A DNA stretch of 64,000 nt, from the NCBI GenBank assembly GCA_963855995.1, contig OY979723.1, positions 9,739,013 through 9,803,012 of the forward strand, given 5' to 3'. This document shows, piece after piece, positions 1 to 10,350 of this stretch; the first letter of the stretch is position 1, and every line of letters starts with the position of its first letter. The stretch comes from Muricea muricata (Eukaryota > Cnidaria > Anthozoa > Malacalcyonacea > Plexauridae). Both the position numbers and the translations under genes were made by a program. The notes beneath the pieces were generated by a model that saw only the letters and a program-made list of their open reading frames with translations, made no database searches and had not been told where the DNA came from.

Positions 1-11
1 GATCATATCTG
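1..11 (+). CDS. 3' end of an orphan Cys-rich exon
   Basis: The window opens in the last 11 bases of a copy of the Cys-rich exon, followed by its GTAAG donor. The full-length equivalent is at 54029-54247, which also continues into the same recombined junction (here near base 80). The exon is not followed by its usual linker exon, so it is an orphan left by unequal recombination. Confidence 0.5.
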
Positions 12-291
12 GTAAGATTTTACATAGAATTTTTCATTAATTTAGCTTCATTCCGCACTAAATTTTCTTGAAATCAGTTGATGTGATGACGTGGATATTT
101 CGCTTCTATTAATATCAACGTTACCTCGACGTCGTCAACTGAACTTTTAAATATTGTTGAGATTGACAACATAACCTCAACATTGACATTGTTTCAACGT
201 CAAGAATGTAGCAGTTGACCAAGTAATTAACGTATTTGCCCGCTCAGTGCGATCCTGCTTTTTTACCTTCATACAAGCGCGACCATTCTCT

Positions 292-712
292 ATGGACCAT
301 TCCCTAATTAGACCAACTTAAATTCGAAAACAATTTTAGCCCAGTTGGAAAGAGCTTCCTAAATTTAGTGAAATTGTGAAGTTTGGTTGTACAATGTTGT
401 AAAATATCGAAAATAAAGTAATGTAAAATTTGCGAATTTTGTATATATAATTTTGACTTTGTATTACGCGGAAAAAAGCGTTACCACACTTCCACATAGT
501 GGTACCGCTTTTCCGTTCGTAATACAAAAGTGTACAAACTTCCACATTTTACAATATTTCAAATTTCCACGCTTCATATTTCACAATATTTCCACATTTT
601 ACAATATTTTGCAACCAAACTTGACTGATTGTTTGAAATTTAGGATGCTCTTTCCAGCTTTCCTAATTGATTTTCCGAATTCAAAAGTTTGTTGAATGGA
701 GGAATGGTCCAT
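292..712. repeat. Long foldback MITE, family F (copy in unit A1)
   Basis: About 420 bp whose two halves are near-complementary: the left end reads ATGGACCATTCCCTAATTAG and the right end reads GGAATGGTCCAT. The centre has an inner palindrome around the GTGGTA motif. Shadow reading frames on both strands are explained by this structure. Other full copies lie at 5042-5422, 5889-6307, 20996-21415, 54528-54948, 59281-59661 and 60128-60547. Half copies are at 40735-40916, 52925-53082 and 53583-53811. Confidence 0.85.
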
Positions 713-928
713 TAGTCATATTAAGTGTAGATCGACGTACATGCTCTATCATATCGGTCACTTTGATATATTCACGTCAAAATGGTAACTTATATATCTT
801 AATGGCTTAATATCCAAGAAAATGCAATATTGATACAAGTCAATGTCATTAAACGAATTTTGCATCAACTTGATACTTGCAGTTATTTGTAACTTGTGCG
901 CTTTGGGTAATTATTGTCATTTATGTAG

Positions 929-3900
929 TTTTGCTGGTGCAGAAACAGCTGCCAGCACAAGAAGAGCGCAAAAAGACCCGGTTGTCCGTGCAGAAATGAA
1001 GGATTGTATTGCGGAGACAAATGCAAGTGCGGCACAAATGTTATCATGTGTAAAAATAACGAAGACGGGCTGACGCCTAAGCCCAGGAAAAAAAAAACCG
1101 AAAAATATTTGGCAGAGAAGAGAGATGAGAGCTATAGATCATATCTGGTAAGATTTCACATAGAATTTTTCATTAATTTAGCTTCATTCCGCACTAAATT
1201 TTCTTGAAATCAGTTGTTTATAAGGTTTTGTCGATTTCAAAAAAATTAGTAGGGCAGAACACGAATATATGAACATCCCCCCTCCCGCACCAACTAAATT
1301 TCTAGTGCCTCCCCCCCCCCGCGCCAACTAAATCTCTAGTTATGGTCGTGACTATTAGAAACATGAAATACCGCAAGCGAGTCGAAGATATTGAAGGTGA
1401 ACGTGAAATACCAGAATAACTGCATGTGGGAGTAAATTTCATATATACGATTCCTAACTTACATAAATATCGTTGTTTTCGGATTCGTTGTAATTCTTTC
1501 TGTTGTAGCCGTTTGTGGACGAGAATGACAGTGATAGTTCTGAAAAGGATCCGTCATCAACGCCAGGATCTCCAGAAAGTAGTCAAGTCCCTCAAGGTTA
1601 GCAGAAACATTCATGCTGAGACAAAACAGAAAGCGCAATCACTTATTAAGTAAGAACTGGGGCTGGTTGTATCAAAGGTGTTTAGCTTAAACGGTGGATA
1701 AGTGAAATTTAAAAATCACTTTTACACCTTGTACGGAACTGAAATTATGAGTTTAATAGAATAAATATTAAGTTTTATATATAATTGTTCTTCTCAGGTC
1801 AAATAACTTCAGCTAGTTCGTTCACACAACATGCAAACGTGTTTTATATTTTTGACTTATCTACCGTTTAAGCTAAACACCTTTGATACAACCGGCCCCA
1901 GATGTGTAACTTCTGTCAAAAAGTTGTCTCGCATTCACCATCTTCCTAGCAAATGTCATCACAACGTGAGCTTTCGTGTATGTACATCCGAGGAAAATAC
2001 GCGGAAACGAAGTGCTACGAAGTTACACATTTGTACCAAAGGTGAATAGCACTATCTACTGGTTAGTGATTCTTTAAACTTTGCATTAAAACATGCTCAG
2101 TTAACTGGTAAGCCCCGTAAAGTTTATTAGTTTCGAGTTAAGGTCACTTTTTACCGCTGGCGAGTTCAATATACCAGCTAGGTGTTATTGCGTTTTATGC
2201 TTTTCTGTGGTGGTTGAAAAAATCACTATCCGGTGGATAGCGTCATCCATCTTTCGTACAACCGGTGTCCCTGAAAATATGGCCTCCCTTTAAAATCCCC
2301 CCCTGGTCATATTTCCTAGCAAACTTCCTGCGAAATATGACCTCCTCTTACGAAATTTGGGTTAGGGTTTCCGAACGTGGCCATATTTCCTACGATATTT
2401 GGCCCCCGGGCAATGTTTCCTAGGGTTAGCGTTAGGGGTTTTTTTTGGGGGGGGGAGGCATATTTCCTGTTACACCGGCCCCTGTTCTTGCCTAGCAAGA
2501 AAGGAACAACCGGTTCTGGACTGATGAAAACAGCCGATTGAACAATGTTTTGCTGTCCACATTTCTCAATGTTGCCAACATTATTACGCAGAATTCTTTT
2601 GCAACAAAGTGTTTTCCTATAGGGCATGGCAGATACGGAGCGCAAAACGGCCTGGCGCCGAAATCGTCATGGAGTCGTGTATATCAAATCAATTGTGGCT
2701 ATGCTCTCGTGATACACAACAAAAACTTCAATTACAACCTGCGACCAAGAGAAGGGTCTGAAAAAGATCTTGAAATGATAAAAGACTTCTGTGGGGAAGC
2801 AGATCTCCATCTTGATATTATACAAGATGTCACAATCGACGAGATCCGTGCCCATTGTTGGAAACTGGTAACAAAAGAGAGAAGTGTGTTTCAAAACTAC
2901 GATGGTTTTGTTTGTTTTATACTTAGCCATGGAAATAGGTAAATATATATTTTTTATGCTATATATATAGAGATTTACGCAAGGTAAACGGGTGAAATAA
3001 AAATCGTATTTTCACTGTGGAGACGCGAATAAGCGTTTTCATTGGCCGCACGATTTTTTTCACTAGTGAAAAATTATCGTATCAGCATTTTGATTGGCTA
3101 TACGGTTTTTCTCACTAGTGAAGAAAATCGTATTACTATTTTGCTCACAACATGGTCGCCGTGTCGGGGAAGGAGCGAAAGGGTATTTGGCTTTTCCGCA
3201 ATAAAAAACATGAAACGGAAAGAAAAACAGCTTTGGCCAAATAACAGTGAAATAAATGGTATGATTCTGTTTTGAGAGTTCAATATTTTGTTTCGACATT
3301 GTTCGCCTTTGACAGGTTTCCTGTTTTAAAATAATCTCTGTATGGAACAAAATAATCTGCGTGGTTGGCTCGCGTTTGTACGATTTTTATTATGCACTTG
3401 TTGTGAAAGATTGCTAAACTCACTCGTGCATAAAAATCGTACGCACTCGCCAACCATGCAGTAATCTCAATTTCTATCAATTCATGATTTATATTTTCTT
3501 GTTAAAAACCGTTCGCGCAATCCATCAGTTAAAAACATGATCGCTTTCAGCAATGTTCTTAAAGGAACTAGGGGCGCAGTTGTTTGCATCGCCATTTTCG
3601 CAACAAAAATGTTTTACACATGTTAGAACACATTACACGAAACATAACGTTTCTGCAGCTGTGTTGCCTAGTTTGCCTAGGGCTTTAGAATTCGTCGCAC
3701 AGAGGATCGCAGGCTCTGGCTACGAGACTGCCTCATGCGTCGCTGTCCAATGCATCGTTCTTTGATCCCAGTTCTAATCGCAAATATCAAATTCAAATCA
3801 AAGAACGTGCGCGAAACTATACTATCAAGAAAGAACACTATACAATCTGTTGAGGAAAGGCGAAAATACCTGAATCTATTTTCATTTACAAAATTCTAAA

Positions 3901-4563
3901 TGGCACAATGCTCCAAACCTAAAAGACGTTCTTTACCATAATAATGAAAGAGAGATATTTACCATGAAAATAAAGTATGTATGTGTGTTTGTGTGTGTAC
4001 TTTGTTTTAGGTCCGGCATCTCTGGAAAAAACCACAATATAATAAGCGTCGAAGAAATTATAAAGTATTTCAAAGGAAGCGATGACCTCGTGGGAAAGCC
4101 TAAATTATTCTTTATCCAAGCGTGCCGAGGCAGTGAACGCGGCGACAGTGACGTTGAAGGCGATAATAAGGGAGCTGATAACGGCAAACGTTTATGTCCA
4201 CCGGAATCATCCGACATCCTGGTCGCATATTCAACAATCAATAACGAATTACCCTACAGGGATAGTTACAGTCGCTCGTCGTCGTTCATCCAAACTTTGC
4301 TGAAGCAGATTAGCACGCATGCGTATAGCGAGCACTTGATGGACATAATGATTATGGTGAATAAAAAGATAGCTGAGAGCAAACTGGACGGTAACAGACA
4401 AATGTTGCCACAAGTTTCGACTTTGAAAAAATGCGTGTTTTTCAAGATGGCAAAGGTTGGTAATTGTACTAAAAGTCGTGATGAAGAAGGGGAAATATTG
4501 TCAAAGGTGAGATTGCTAATTGTTATAGGAAAAGCTGCAATAATGCTGTCTTTTTACTTGTAA
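929..4563 (+). CDS. Caspase A1 with N-terminal Cys-rich exon (4-exon model)
   Basis: Proposed exons are 929-1147 (Cys-rich, phase 0), 1509-1596 (acidic linker, phase 0 to 1), 2623-2938 (catalytic His) and 4011-4506 or to the stop at 4563. Each is bordered by AG and GT and the phases match across every junction. The first exon has a CWC, GCPC, CGDKCKCG and CKN spacing that looks metal-binding. The linker begins PFVDENDSDSSEKD. The third exon holds the substrate-pocket motif REGSEKD and FILSHGN. The fourth has IQACRG, the canonical caspase active-site pentapeptide, a long acidic inter-subunit loop (about DVEGDNKGADNG), then YRD and SSSFIQTLL in the small subunit. The usual GSWFIQ tryptophan is Ser here. 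The end is uncertain: exon 4 may splice at TCAAAG/GTGAGA or read on to a hydrophobic tail. No upstream start codon exon was identified. Caspase identity is firm; joining the Cys-rich exon to it is inference. Confidence 0.7.
1658..1900. mobile_element. TIR element, family G (GGGGCYGGTTGTA ends), copy 1
   Basis: Inverted ends GGGGCTGGTTGTATCAAAGG and CCTTTGATACAACCGGCCCC, each continuing into a TTTAGCTTAAACGGTGGATAAG block. It lies just after the linker exon of A1. Paralogue A2 has the empty site (AAGAACAGATGTG near 7270). Copy also at about 55896-56138. No transposase is encoded. Confidence 0.8.
2031..2261. repeat. Short inverted-repeat element in intron 2 of A1
   Basis: Left arm TTGTACCAAAGGTGAATAGC with ACTATCTACTGGTTAGTGATT; right arm AATCACTATCCGGTGG with CATCTTTCGTACAA. 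The arms are complementary, about 60 bp each. The same element is in A2 (about 7407-7633), A1' and A2'. Non-coding. Confidence 0.6.
2268..2487. repeat. CATATTTCCTA short-motif repeat with GGGTTAGGG
   Basis: A 200 bp stretch repeats variants of CATATTTCCT(A/G) several times, with GTTAGGGTTT and a poly-G/T run. It lies in intron 2 of every A gene (also about 7645-7842, 56506-56725 and 61884-62080). Non-coding; the TTAGGG-like motif occurs singly and is not a telomere array. Confidence 0.55.
2970..3468. mobile_element. TIR insertion in intron 3 of A1
   Basis: About 500 bp present in A1 and A1' but absent from A2 (9110-9130). Its ends, GAGATTTACGCAAGGT and the complement of GCAGTAATCTC, form imperfect terminal inverted repeats. 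Inside are repeated CACTAGTG palindromes and ATTGGC blocks. No convincing coding sequence. Confidence 0.55.
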
Positions 4564-4623
4564 AAAATAACTAAGTGTGTCATTTAAGATCAGTGATTAA
4601 ATCTTTTTAACATTTTTAACCTT

Positions 4624-5041
4624 TATAGTGGTAAAAATATCGAGTTCACTAATTCCGAATATACAGAACATCTTTAGAATCAACATTTCTATCATTCAAT
4701 TAACAAGACTTTACATTGAAGCAGTAAATCTTGGAGTTCATTTCGGAGTCATCTTCAGGCAGAATGAAATACAATATTTTACAACATACATACGTACACT
4801 ATGAAACTCCAGTTATCCTGCTTGTTGAGTCATTCTTCTCTAGGATATAGTATCATAATTATAAACATATTCATATCAATTTTATGCGTCTTGTTTGAGC
4901 GCGATATATTGATTCTCAATGTATCCTCTATATTTGAAATTTGTTTTGTACTTTACTTTTTAAATTTTCGCTTAATAAGGCCAATATTTCATGCGCATAC
5001 AGAGATCAGCGCTGGCATAGTGGCGCTGGCAAAGCTAAACT
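4624..5041 (+). other. Intron-like sequence downstream of A1 exon 4
   Basis: From the donor at 4507 to about 4970 the DNA matches the intron that follows exon 1 of the B genes (12850-13170, 24500-24840, 35050-35390). It then diverges. The B exon 2 that should follow is missing, so the downstream half of a fused gene has been lost here. Confidence 0.6.
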
Positions 5042-5422
5042 ATGGACCACTCCCCAATTAGACAAACTTTTAATTTCGAAAACAATTTTAGCACAGTTGG
5101 AAAGAGCTTCCTAAATTTAGTGAAATTGTGAAGTTTGGTTGTAAAATATTGTAAAATGTGGAAAATATAGCCCCTGTAAAGTTTGCGAATTTTGTATACT
5201 TTTCTATTACGCGGGAAAAAGCGTCACCACATTTCCACATATAGTGGTAACGCTTTTCCTTGCGTAATACAAAAGTATACAAAATTCGCAGGGCTATATT
5301 TTCCACATTTTACAATATTTTGCAACCAAACTTTACAATTGCACTAAATTTAGAAAGCTCTTTCCAACTGTGCTAAAATTGTTTTCGAATTTAAAAGTTT
5401 GCCTAATTGGGGAATGGTCCAT
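5042..5422. repeat. Long foldback MITE, family F, best palindrome
   Basis: About 380 bp, nearly self-complementary over its full length, with ends TGGACCACTCCCCAATTAG and CTAATTGGGGAATGGTCCA. It separates unit A1 from the tandem repeat that follows. The right flank, GGTCCATTGAGCTATA, is the intact target into which another element inserted at 53088. Confidence 0.85.
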
Positions 5423-5423
5423 T

Positions 5424-5620
5424 GAGCTATATATATTACTCTTGACATAACTGTATTAAACTACTTTGAGCTATTTCCATAACTGTATTAAACTACTTTG
5501 AGCTATATACATTACTGTATTAAACTACTTTGAGCTATATACATAACTGTATTAAACGACTTTGAGCTATATACATAACTGTATTAAACGACTTTGAGCT
5601 ATATACATAACTGTTTTAAA
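5424..5620. repeat. 32-bp tandem repeat (TTTGAGCTATATACATAACTG unit)
   Basis: About six head-to-tail copies of a 32 bp unit containing TATTAAACTACTTTGAGC. Copy number differs among paralogous sites: 20650-20730 (about two), 53296-53520 (about seven), 59663-59860 (about six). Non-coding minisatellite marking the border of each A unit. Confidence 0.9.
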
Positions 5621-5888
5621 CTTAAAAGTACTATAAAATAAAAAGCGACTGCGGATGAGGCAGGTCTTTCTCGACGATGTGATGACGTGGATATTTCGCT
5701 TCTAATATCAACGTTACCTCGACATCGTCGATTCAACGTTTAAATATGGTTAATGAGATTGACAACATAGCCTCAGCATTGACATTGTTTCAACGTCAAG
5801 AATGTAGCAGTTGACCAAGTAATTAACGTATTTTCCCGCTCAGTGCGATCCTGCTTTTTTACTTTCATACAAGCGCGACCATTCTCTT

Positions 5889-6307
5889 TGGACCATTTCC
5901 TAATTAGACAAACTTAAATTCGAAAACAATTTTAGCCCAGTTGGAAAGAGCTTCCTAAATTTAGTGAAATTTTGAAGTTTGGTTGCACAATATTGTACAA
6001 TATGGAAAATAAAGTAATGTAAAATTTGCGAATTTTGTATATATAATTTTGACTTTGTATTACGCGGGAAAAAGCGTTACCACATTTCCACATAGTGGTA
6101 CCGCTTTTCCGTTCGTAATACAAAAGTGTACAACCTTCCACATTTTACAATATTTCAAATTTCCACACTTCACATTTTACAATATTTCCACATTTTACAA
6201 TATTTTGCAACCAAACTTGACTGATTGTTTGAAATTTAGGATGCTCTTTCCAGCTGTCCTAATTGATTTTCCGAATTCAAAAGTTTGTTGAATGGGGGAA
6301 TGGTCCA
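5889..6307. repeat. Long foldback MITE, family F (copy in unit A2)
   Basis: Same structure as the copy at 292-712, at the same position relative to the next Cys-rich exon. It was therefore part of the ancestral A unit before tandem duplication. Confidence 0.85.
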
Positions 6308-6524
6308 TTAGTCATATTAAGTGTAGATCGACGTACATGCTCTATCACATCGGTCACTTTGATATATTCACGTCAAAATGGTAACTTATATATCTTAATG
6401 GCTTAATGTCCAAGAAAATGCAATATTGATACAAGTCAATGTCATTAAACGAATTTTGCATCAACTTGATACTTGCAGTTATTTGTAACTTGTGCGCTTT
6501 GGGTAATTATTGTCATTTATGTAG

Positions 6525-9500
6525 TTTTGCTGGTGCAGAAACAGCTGCCAGCACAAGAAGGGCGCAAAAAGACCCGGTTGTCCGTGCAGAAATGAAGGAT
6601 TGTATTGCGGAGACAAATGCAAGTGTGGCACAAATGTTATCATGTGTAAAAATAACGAAGACGGGCTGATGTCTAAGCCCAGGAAAAAAACAACCGAAAA
6701 ATATTTGGCAGAGAAGAGAGATGAGAGCTATAGATCATATCTGGTAAGATTTTACATAGAATTTTTCATTAATTTAGCTTCATTCCGCACTAAATTTTCT
6801 TGAAATCAGTTGTTCATAAGGTTTTATCGATTTCAAAAAAATTAGTAGGGCAGAACACGAATATATGCACATCCCCCCTCCCGCACCAACTAAATTTCTA
6901 GTGCCCCCCCCCACGCCAACTAAATCTCTAGTTATGGTCGTGACTATTAGAAACATGAAATACCGCAAGCAAGTCGAAGATATTGAGGGTGAACGTGAAA
7001 TACCAGAATAACTGCATGTGGGGGTAAATTTCATATATAGGATTCCTAACTTACATAAATATCGTTGTTTTCAGATTCGTTGTAATTCTTTCTGTTGTAG
7101 CCTTTTGTGGACGAGAATGACAGTGATAGTTCTGAAAAGGATCCGTCATCAACGCCAGGATCTCCCGAAAGTAGCATACCAGATTTTCGTAATGATAGTC
7201 AAGTCCCTCAAGGTTAGCAGAAACATTCATGCTGAGACAAAACACAAAGCGCAATCACTTATTAAGTAAGAACAGATGTGCAACTTCTGTCAAAAAGTTG
7301 TCTCGCATTCACCATCTTCCTAGCAAATGTCATCACAACGTGAGCTTTCGTGTATGTACATCCGAGGAAAATACGCGGAAACGAAGTGCTATGAAGTTAC
7401 ACATTTGTACGAAAGGTAGATAGCACTATCTACCGGTTAGTGATTCTTTAAACTTTGCATTATAACATGCTTAATTAACTGGTAAACCCCGTAAAGTTTA
7501 TTAGTTTCGAGTTAAGGTCACTTTTTACCGCTGGCGAGTTCAATATACCAGCTAGGTGTTATTGCGTTTTATGCTTTTCTGTGGTGGTTGAAAAAATCAC
7601 TATCCGGTGGATAGCGTCATCCATCTTTCGTGCAACCGGTGTCCCTGAAAATATGGCCTCCCTTTAAAATCCCCCCCCGGTCATATTTCCTAGCAAACGT
7701 CCTGCGAAATATGACCTCCTCTTACTAAATTTGGGTTAGGGTTTCCGAACGGGGCCATATTTCCTAGGATATTTGGCCCCCGGGCCATATTTCCTAGGGT
7801 TAGCGTTAGGGGTTTTTTTTGGGGGAGGCATATTTCCTGTTACACCGGTGTCAAGCGAAATTTATGATCTATGCGAAATACGTGACCATGCGTGACGGGT
7901 CATTAATTTCGCGCACGTGGGCGCGAAATTCATGACGCTTGCGAAATTCATGACTTAAGCGGAACATACAAATGTCAAGAAATGTGTATGTCGCATAGAA
8001 ATATAACCTGAAAACCTGCATTAATCGAGATATGAAGAATTTACAAGTCTGCTGCCGTTAATAGACTAAAGTTGATAAAAATATAACTCAACATTGCATC
8101 AGAAACTTCGTGAAATTGTCGATTAATAAACTTGAGCGTTTGTCGAAGTGTAAACATAATTGAACTGGGTTATCGCAACTATGACTTCTAAACATATTTT
8201 CAAAACATTGTAGCTTTCAGGCATGAAACAGCGCATTTTGAAAAGGGGCATTTTAATAGGACATATTGTTACACTCAGTCTAGATGCGTGACATTGATAC
8301 ATAACCCAAAATTTACACCAGTTAATTTGCCTTCGAATTAAGAGAATTTTGCGTATAAACTAAGCTATACAAGCTATACACACCATACACGCTATACAGA
8401 CCTCACTATACACACTATACAAGCTATATACACATGATAATCCCATCTATTAATTGATAATTCAAAATTAAAACCACATGACTTCAAAAACGAGCAAAGA
8501 TTTCCACCAAAACAAGAAACACACGTGCTGTTGTTGTCGACTTGCGAAATTTCTGAGCCGATGTCAATCATGCGCATCGTGTGCGCATGTGCAGATCTGT
8601 CATAGTCATGAATTTCGCAGGTCATAAATTTCGCGCGACACCGGCCCCTGTTCTTACCCAGCAAGAAAGGAACAACCGGTTCTGGACTCATGAAAATAGC
8701 CGATTGAACAATGTTTTGCGGCCCAAATTTCTCAATGTTGCCAACATTATTATGCAGAATTCTTTTGCAACAAAGTGTTTTCGTACAGGGCAAGCCAGAA
8801 ACAGAGCGCAAAACGGTCTGGCACCGAAATCTTCATGCAGTCGTGTATATCAAATCAAACGTGGCTATGCTCTCGTGATACACAACAAAAACTTCAATTA
8901 CAACCTTCGACCAAGAGAAGGGTCTGAAAAAGATCTTGAAGTGATAAAAGACTTCTGTGAGGAAGCAGATCTAAATCTTGATATTATACAAGATGTCACA
9001 ATCGACGAGATCCGTGCCCATTGTTTGAAACTGGTAACAAAAGAGAGAAGTGTATTTCAAAACTACGATGGTTTTGTTTGTTTTATACTTAGCCATGGAA
9101 ATGGGTAAATATATATAATTCTTTCAATTCATGATTATATTTTCCTATTAAAAACCATTCGCGCAATCCATCAGTTAAAACGTGATCGTAACTAGGGGCG
9201 CCATTTTCGCAACAAAAATGTTTACACATGTTAGAAACACATTTTTGCTTCGCAGGAGGAAAAATTTTGTTTCTCTGACAATGTGCCTCGAGGTGGACAA
9301 ACTGGGAAAATCATAGGAAGCATAGCGTTTCTGCAGCAGTTTGCCCAGGGCTTTAGGATTCCTCGCACAGAGGATCGCAGGCTCCGGCTACGAGACTGCC
9401 TCATGCGTCGCTGTCCAATGCATCGTTCTTTGATCCCAGGCGAAAATACCTGAATCTATTTTCATTTACAAAATTCTAAATGGCCACACTGCTCCAAACC

Positions 9501-9784
9501 TAAAAGACGTCTTTTACCATAATAATGAAAGAGAGATATTTACCATAAAAATAAAGTATGTATGTGTGTTTGTGTGTGTACTTTGTTTTAGGTCCGGCAT
9601 CTCTGGAAAAAACGACAATATAATAAGCGTCGAAGAAATTATAAAGTATTTCAAAGGAAGCGATGACCTCGTGGGAAAGCTTAAACTAGAAATACATGCA
9701 TGCAGAAACCCCTCGCCACTAACTAAGAGCATGCAACTAAATTTTCGGAATTACATGAAGTACGTGCATAGGTTGTTGTCATAG
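6525..9784 (+). pseudogene. Caspase A2, last exon truncated; may be a hybrid with B1
   Basis: Exons by homology to A1: Cys-rich 6525-6743, linker 7101-7212, His exon 8789-9104, and the start of exon 4 at 9592. The linker has eight codons more than A1 (a SIPDFRND insert). The His exon ends SHGN then a GGGTAAAT donor. Exon 4 follows A1 only to GGGAAAGCTTAAA (about 9685). It then breaks into unrelated sequence with a stop at 9784, so the QACRG cysteine and the small subunit are gone. The next downstream catalytic-Cys exon is B1 at 12255 and its splice phase fits the A2 His exon, so a hybrid A2-B1 transcript is possible. Otherwise A2 is a pseudogene. Confidence 0.7.
7849..8640. mobile_element. 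792-bp TIR element with CCGG target duplication
   Basis: Ends TGTCAAGCGAAATTTATGATC and GGTCATAAATTTCGCGCGACA are inverted repeats. CCGG flanks both sides (7845-7848 and 8641-8644), and A1 keeps the empty site TTACACCGGCCCCTG near 2475. It sits in intron 2 of A2 and A2'. Internal ACACTATACAAGCTATA short repeats lie at 8360-8430. No transposase; non-autonomous. Confidence 0.85.
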
Positions 9785-10183
9785 CAACACGGCAATTGTT
9801 ATTCTTTCCGTATATTTTTCAAAATGACAAAATATTGAGTTTTTAATCCTTGTTTTGTTGCCAATTTTTAAATGGCACAACACTTTTCATGGATGTGTTA
9901 TTACGCCTAATGTAAGCTTAAATTTGGTATAAAATACGACCTATTAATTACATTAATAATAAGAAGACAGTCTTGCATTTACAAAACATAAACTTACTCT
10001 GAAATTTAAACAGTGAATAGACTGGATGAGTACGGCTACGCCGGCCTTTATAAAGCATTAAAACACAAGTATAAATTCGCATTTTCAACAAACTTGCCTT
10101 GTATTTCACGCCATAGTCAATTGTTGGCGCTTCTCTGTATTTTCCCCGAATTAATCTCTCTTCAATCTTCTTCGGCAGCTCGT
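9785..10183. other. No gene recognised
   Basis: AT-rich sequence from the A2 breakpoint to the next transposon. I see no splice-bounded caspase exon, RNA gene or clear repeat here. Confidence 0.6.
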
Positions 10184-10350
10184 CACAGATCAGGTATAGA
10201 ACCAGATCAAAGAGTAGAGATGTCTCACTTCCTATCTATTCCTAATGTTTTCGTGTCCGCGATTTTTCGGCTGATCACGAATTGCACACGCGAGATGACG
10301 CAACCAGAGAGCACGAATTGCTCACGCAATGGCACTTGCCCACTTGCCAC

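Larger units (their letters stand above)
1..9763 (+). repeat. Left copy of a 9.76 kb direct segmental duplication
   Basis: This block, holding caspase units A1 and A2, recurs in the same order and orientation at 54237-64000 (offset about 54,236-54,239). Both ends of the match coincide with the window edges, so the true duplication is longer. Differences are scattered single bases and small indels, not blocks. Confidence 0.95.

Noticed and set aside
843-1073. 76-residue frame with a signal-peptide-like start (MSLNEFCINLILAVIC)
   Set aside because: It overlaps the Cys-rich exon in a different frame. The alternative frame has a regular Cys pattern and correct splice borders, so this one is more likely a shadow, although it is open in all copies.
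1340-1417. Small frame MVVTIRNMKYRKRVEDIEG as an extra exon of A1
   Set aside because: It follows a possible acceptor (CTCTAG), but its only good donor would give a phase that does not match the linker exon, and it otherwise hits a stop.
2340-2450. Telomere-like GGGTTAGGG
   Set aside because: Single occurrences inside an AT-rich intronic repeat; no tandem TTAGGG array.
5424-5620. CRISPR-like array
   Set aside because: The 32-bp units are contiguous with no spacers, and the window is eukaryotic.
8392-8811. 139-residue minus-strand frame (copy at 62630-63049)
   Set aside because: It spans the right end of the CCGG-flanked element and the antisense of a caspase intron and exon; no homology.
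9592-9784. HACRNP in the A2 exon 4 frame as a caspase active site
   Set aside because: Homology to the caspase exon ends at GGGAAAGCTTAAA; the sequence beyond is unrelated and the HACR match is by chance, with no small subunit after it.
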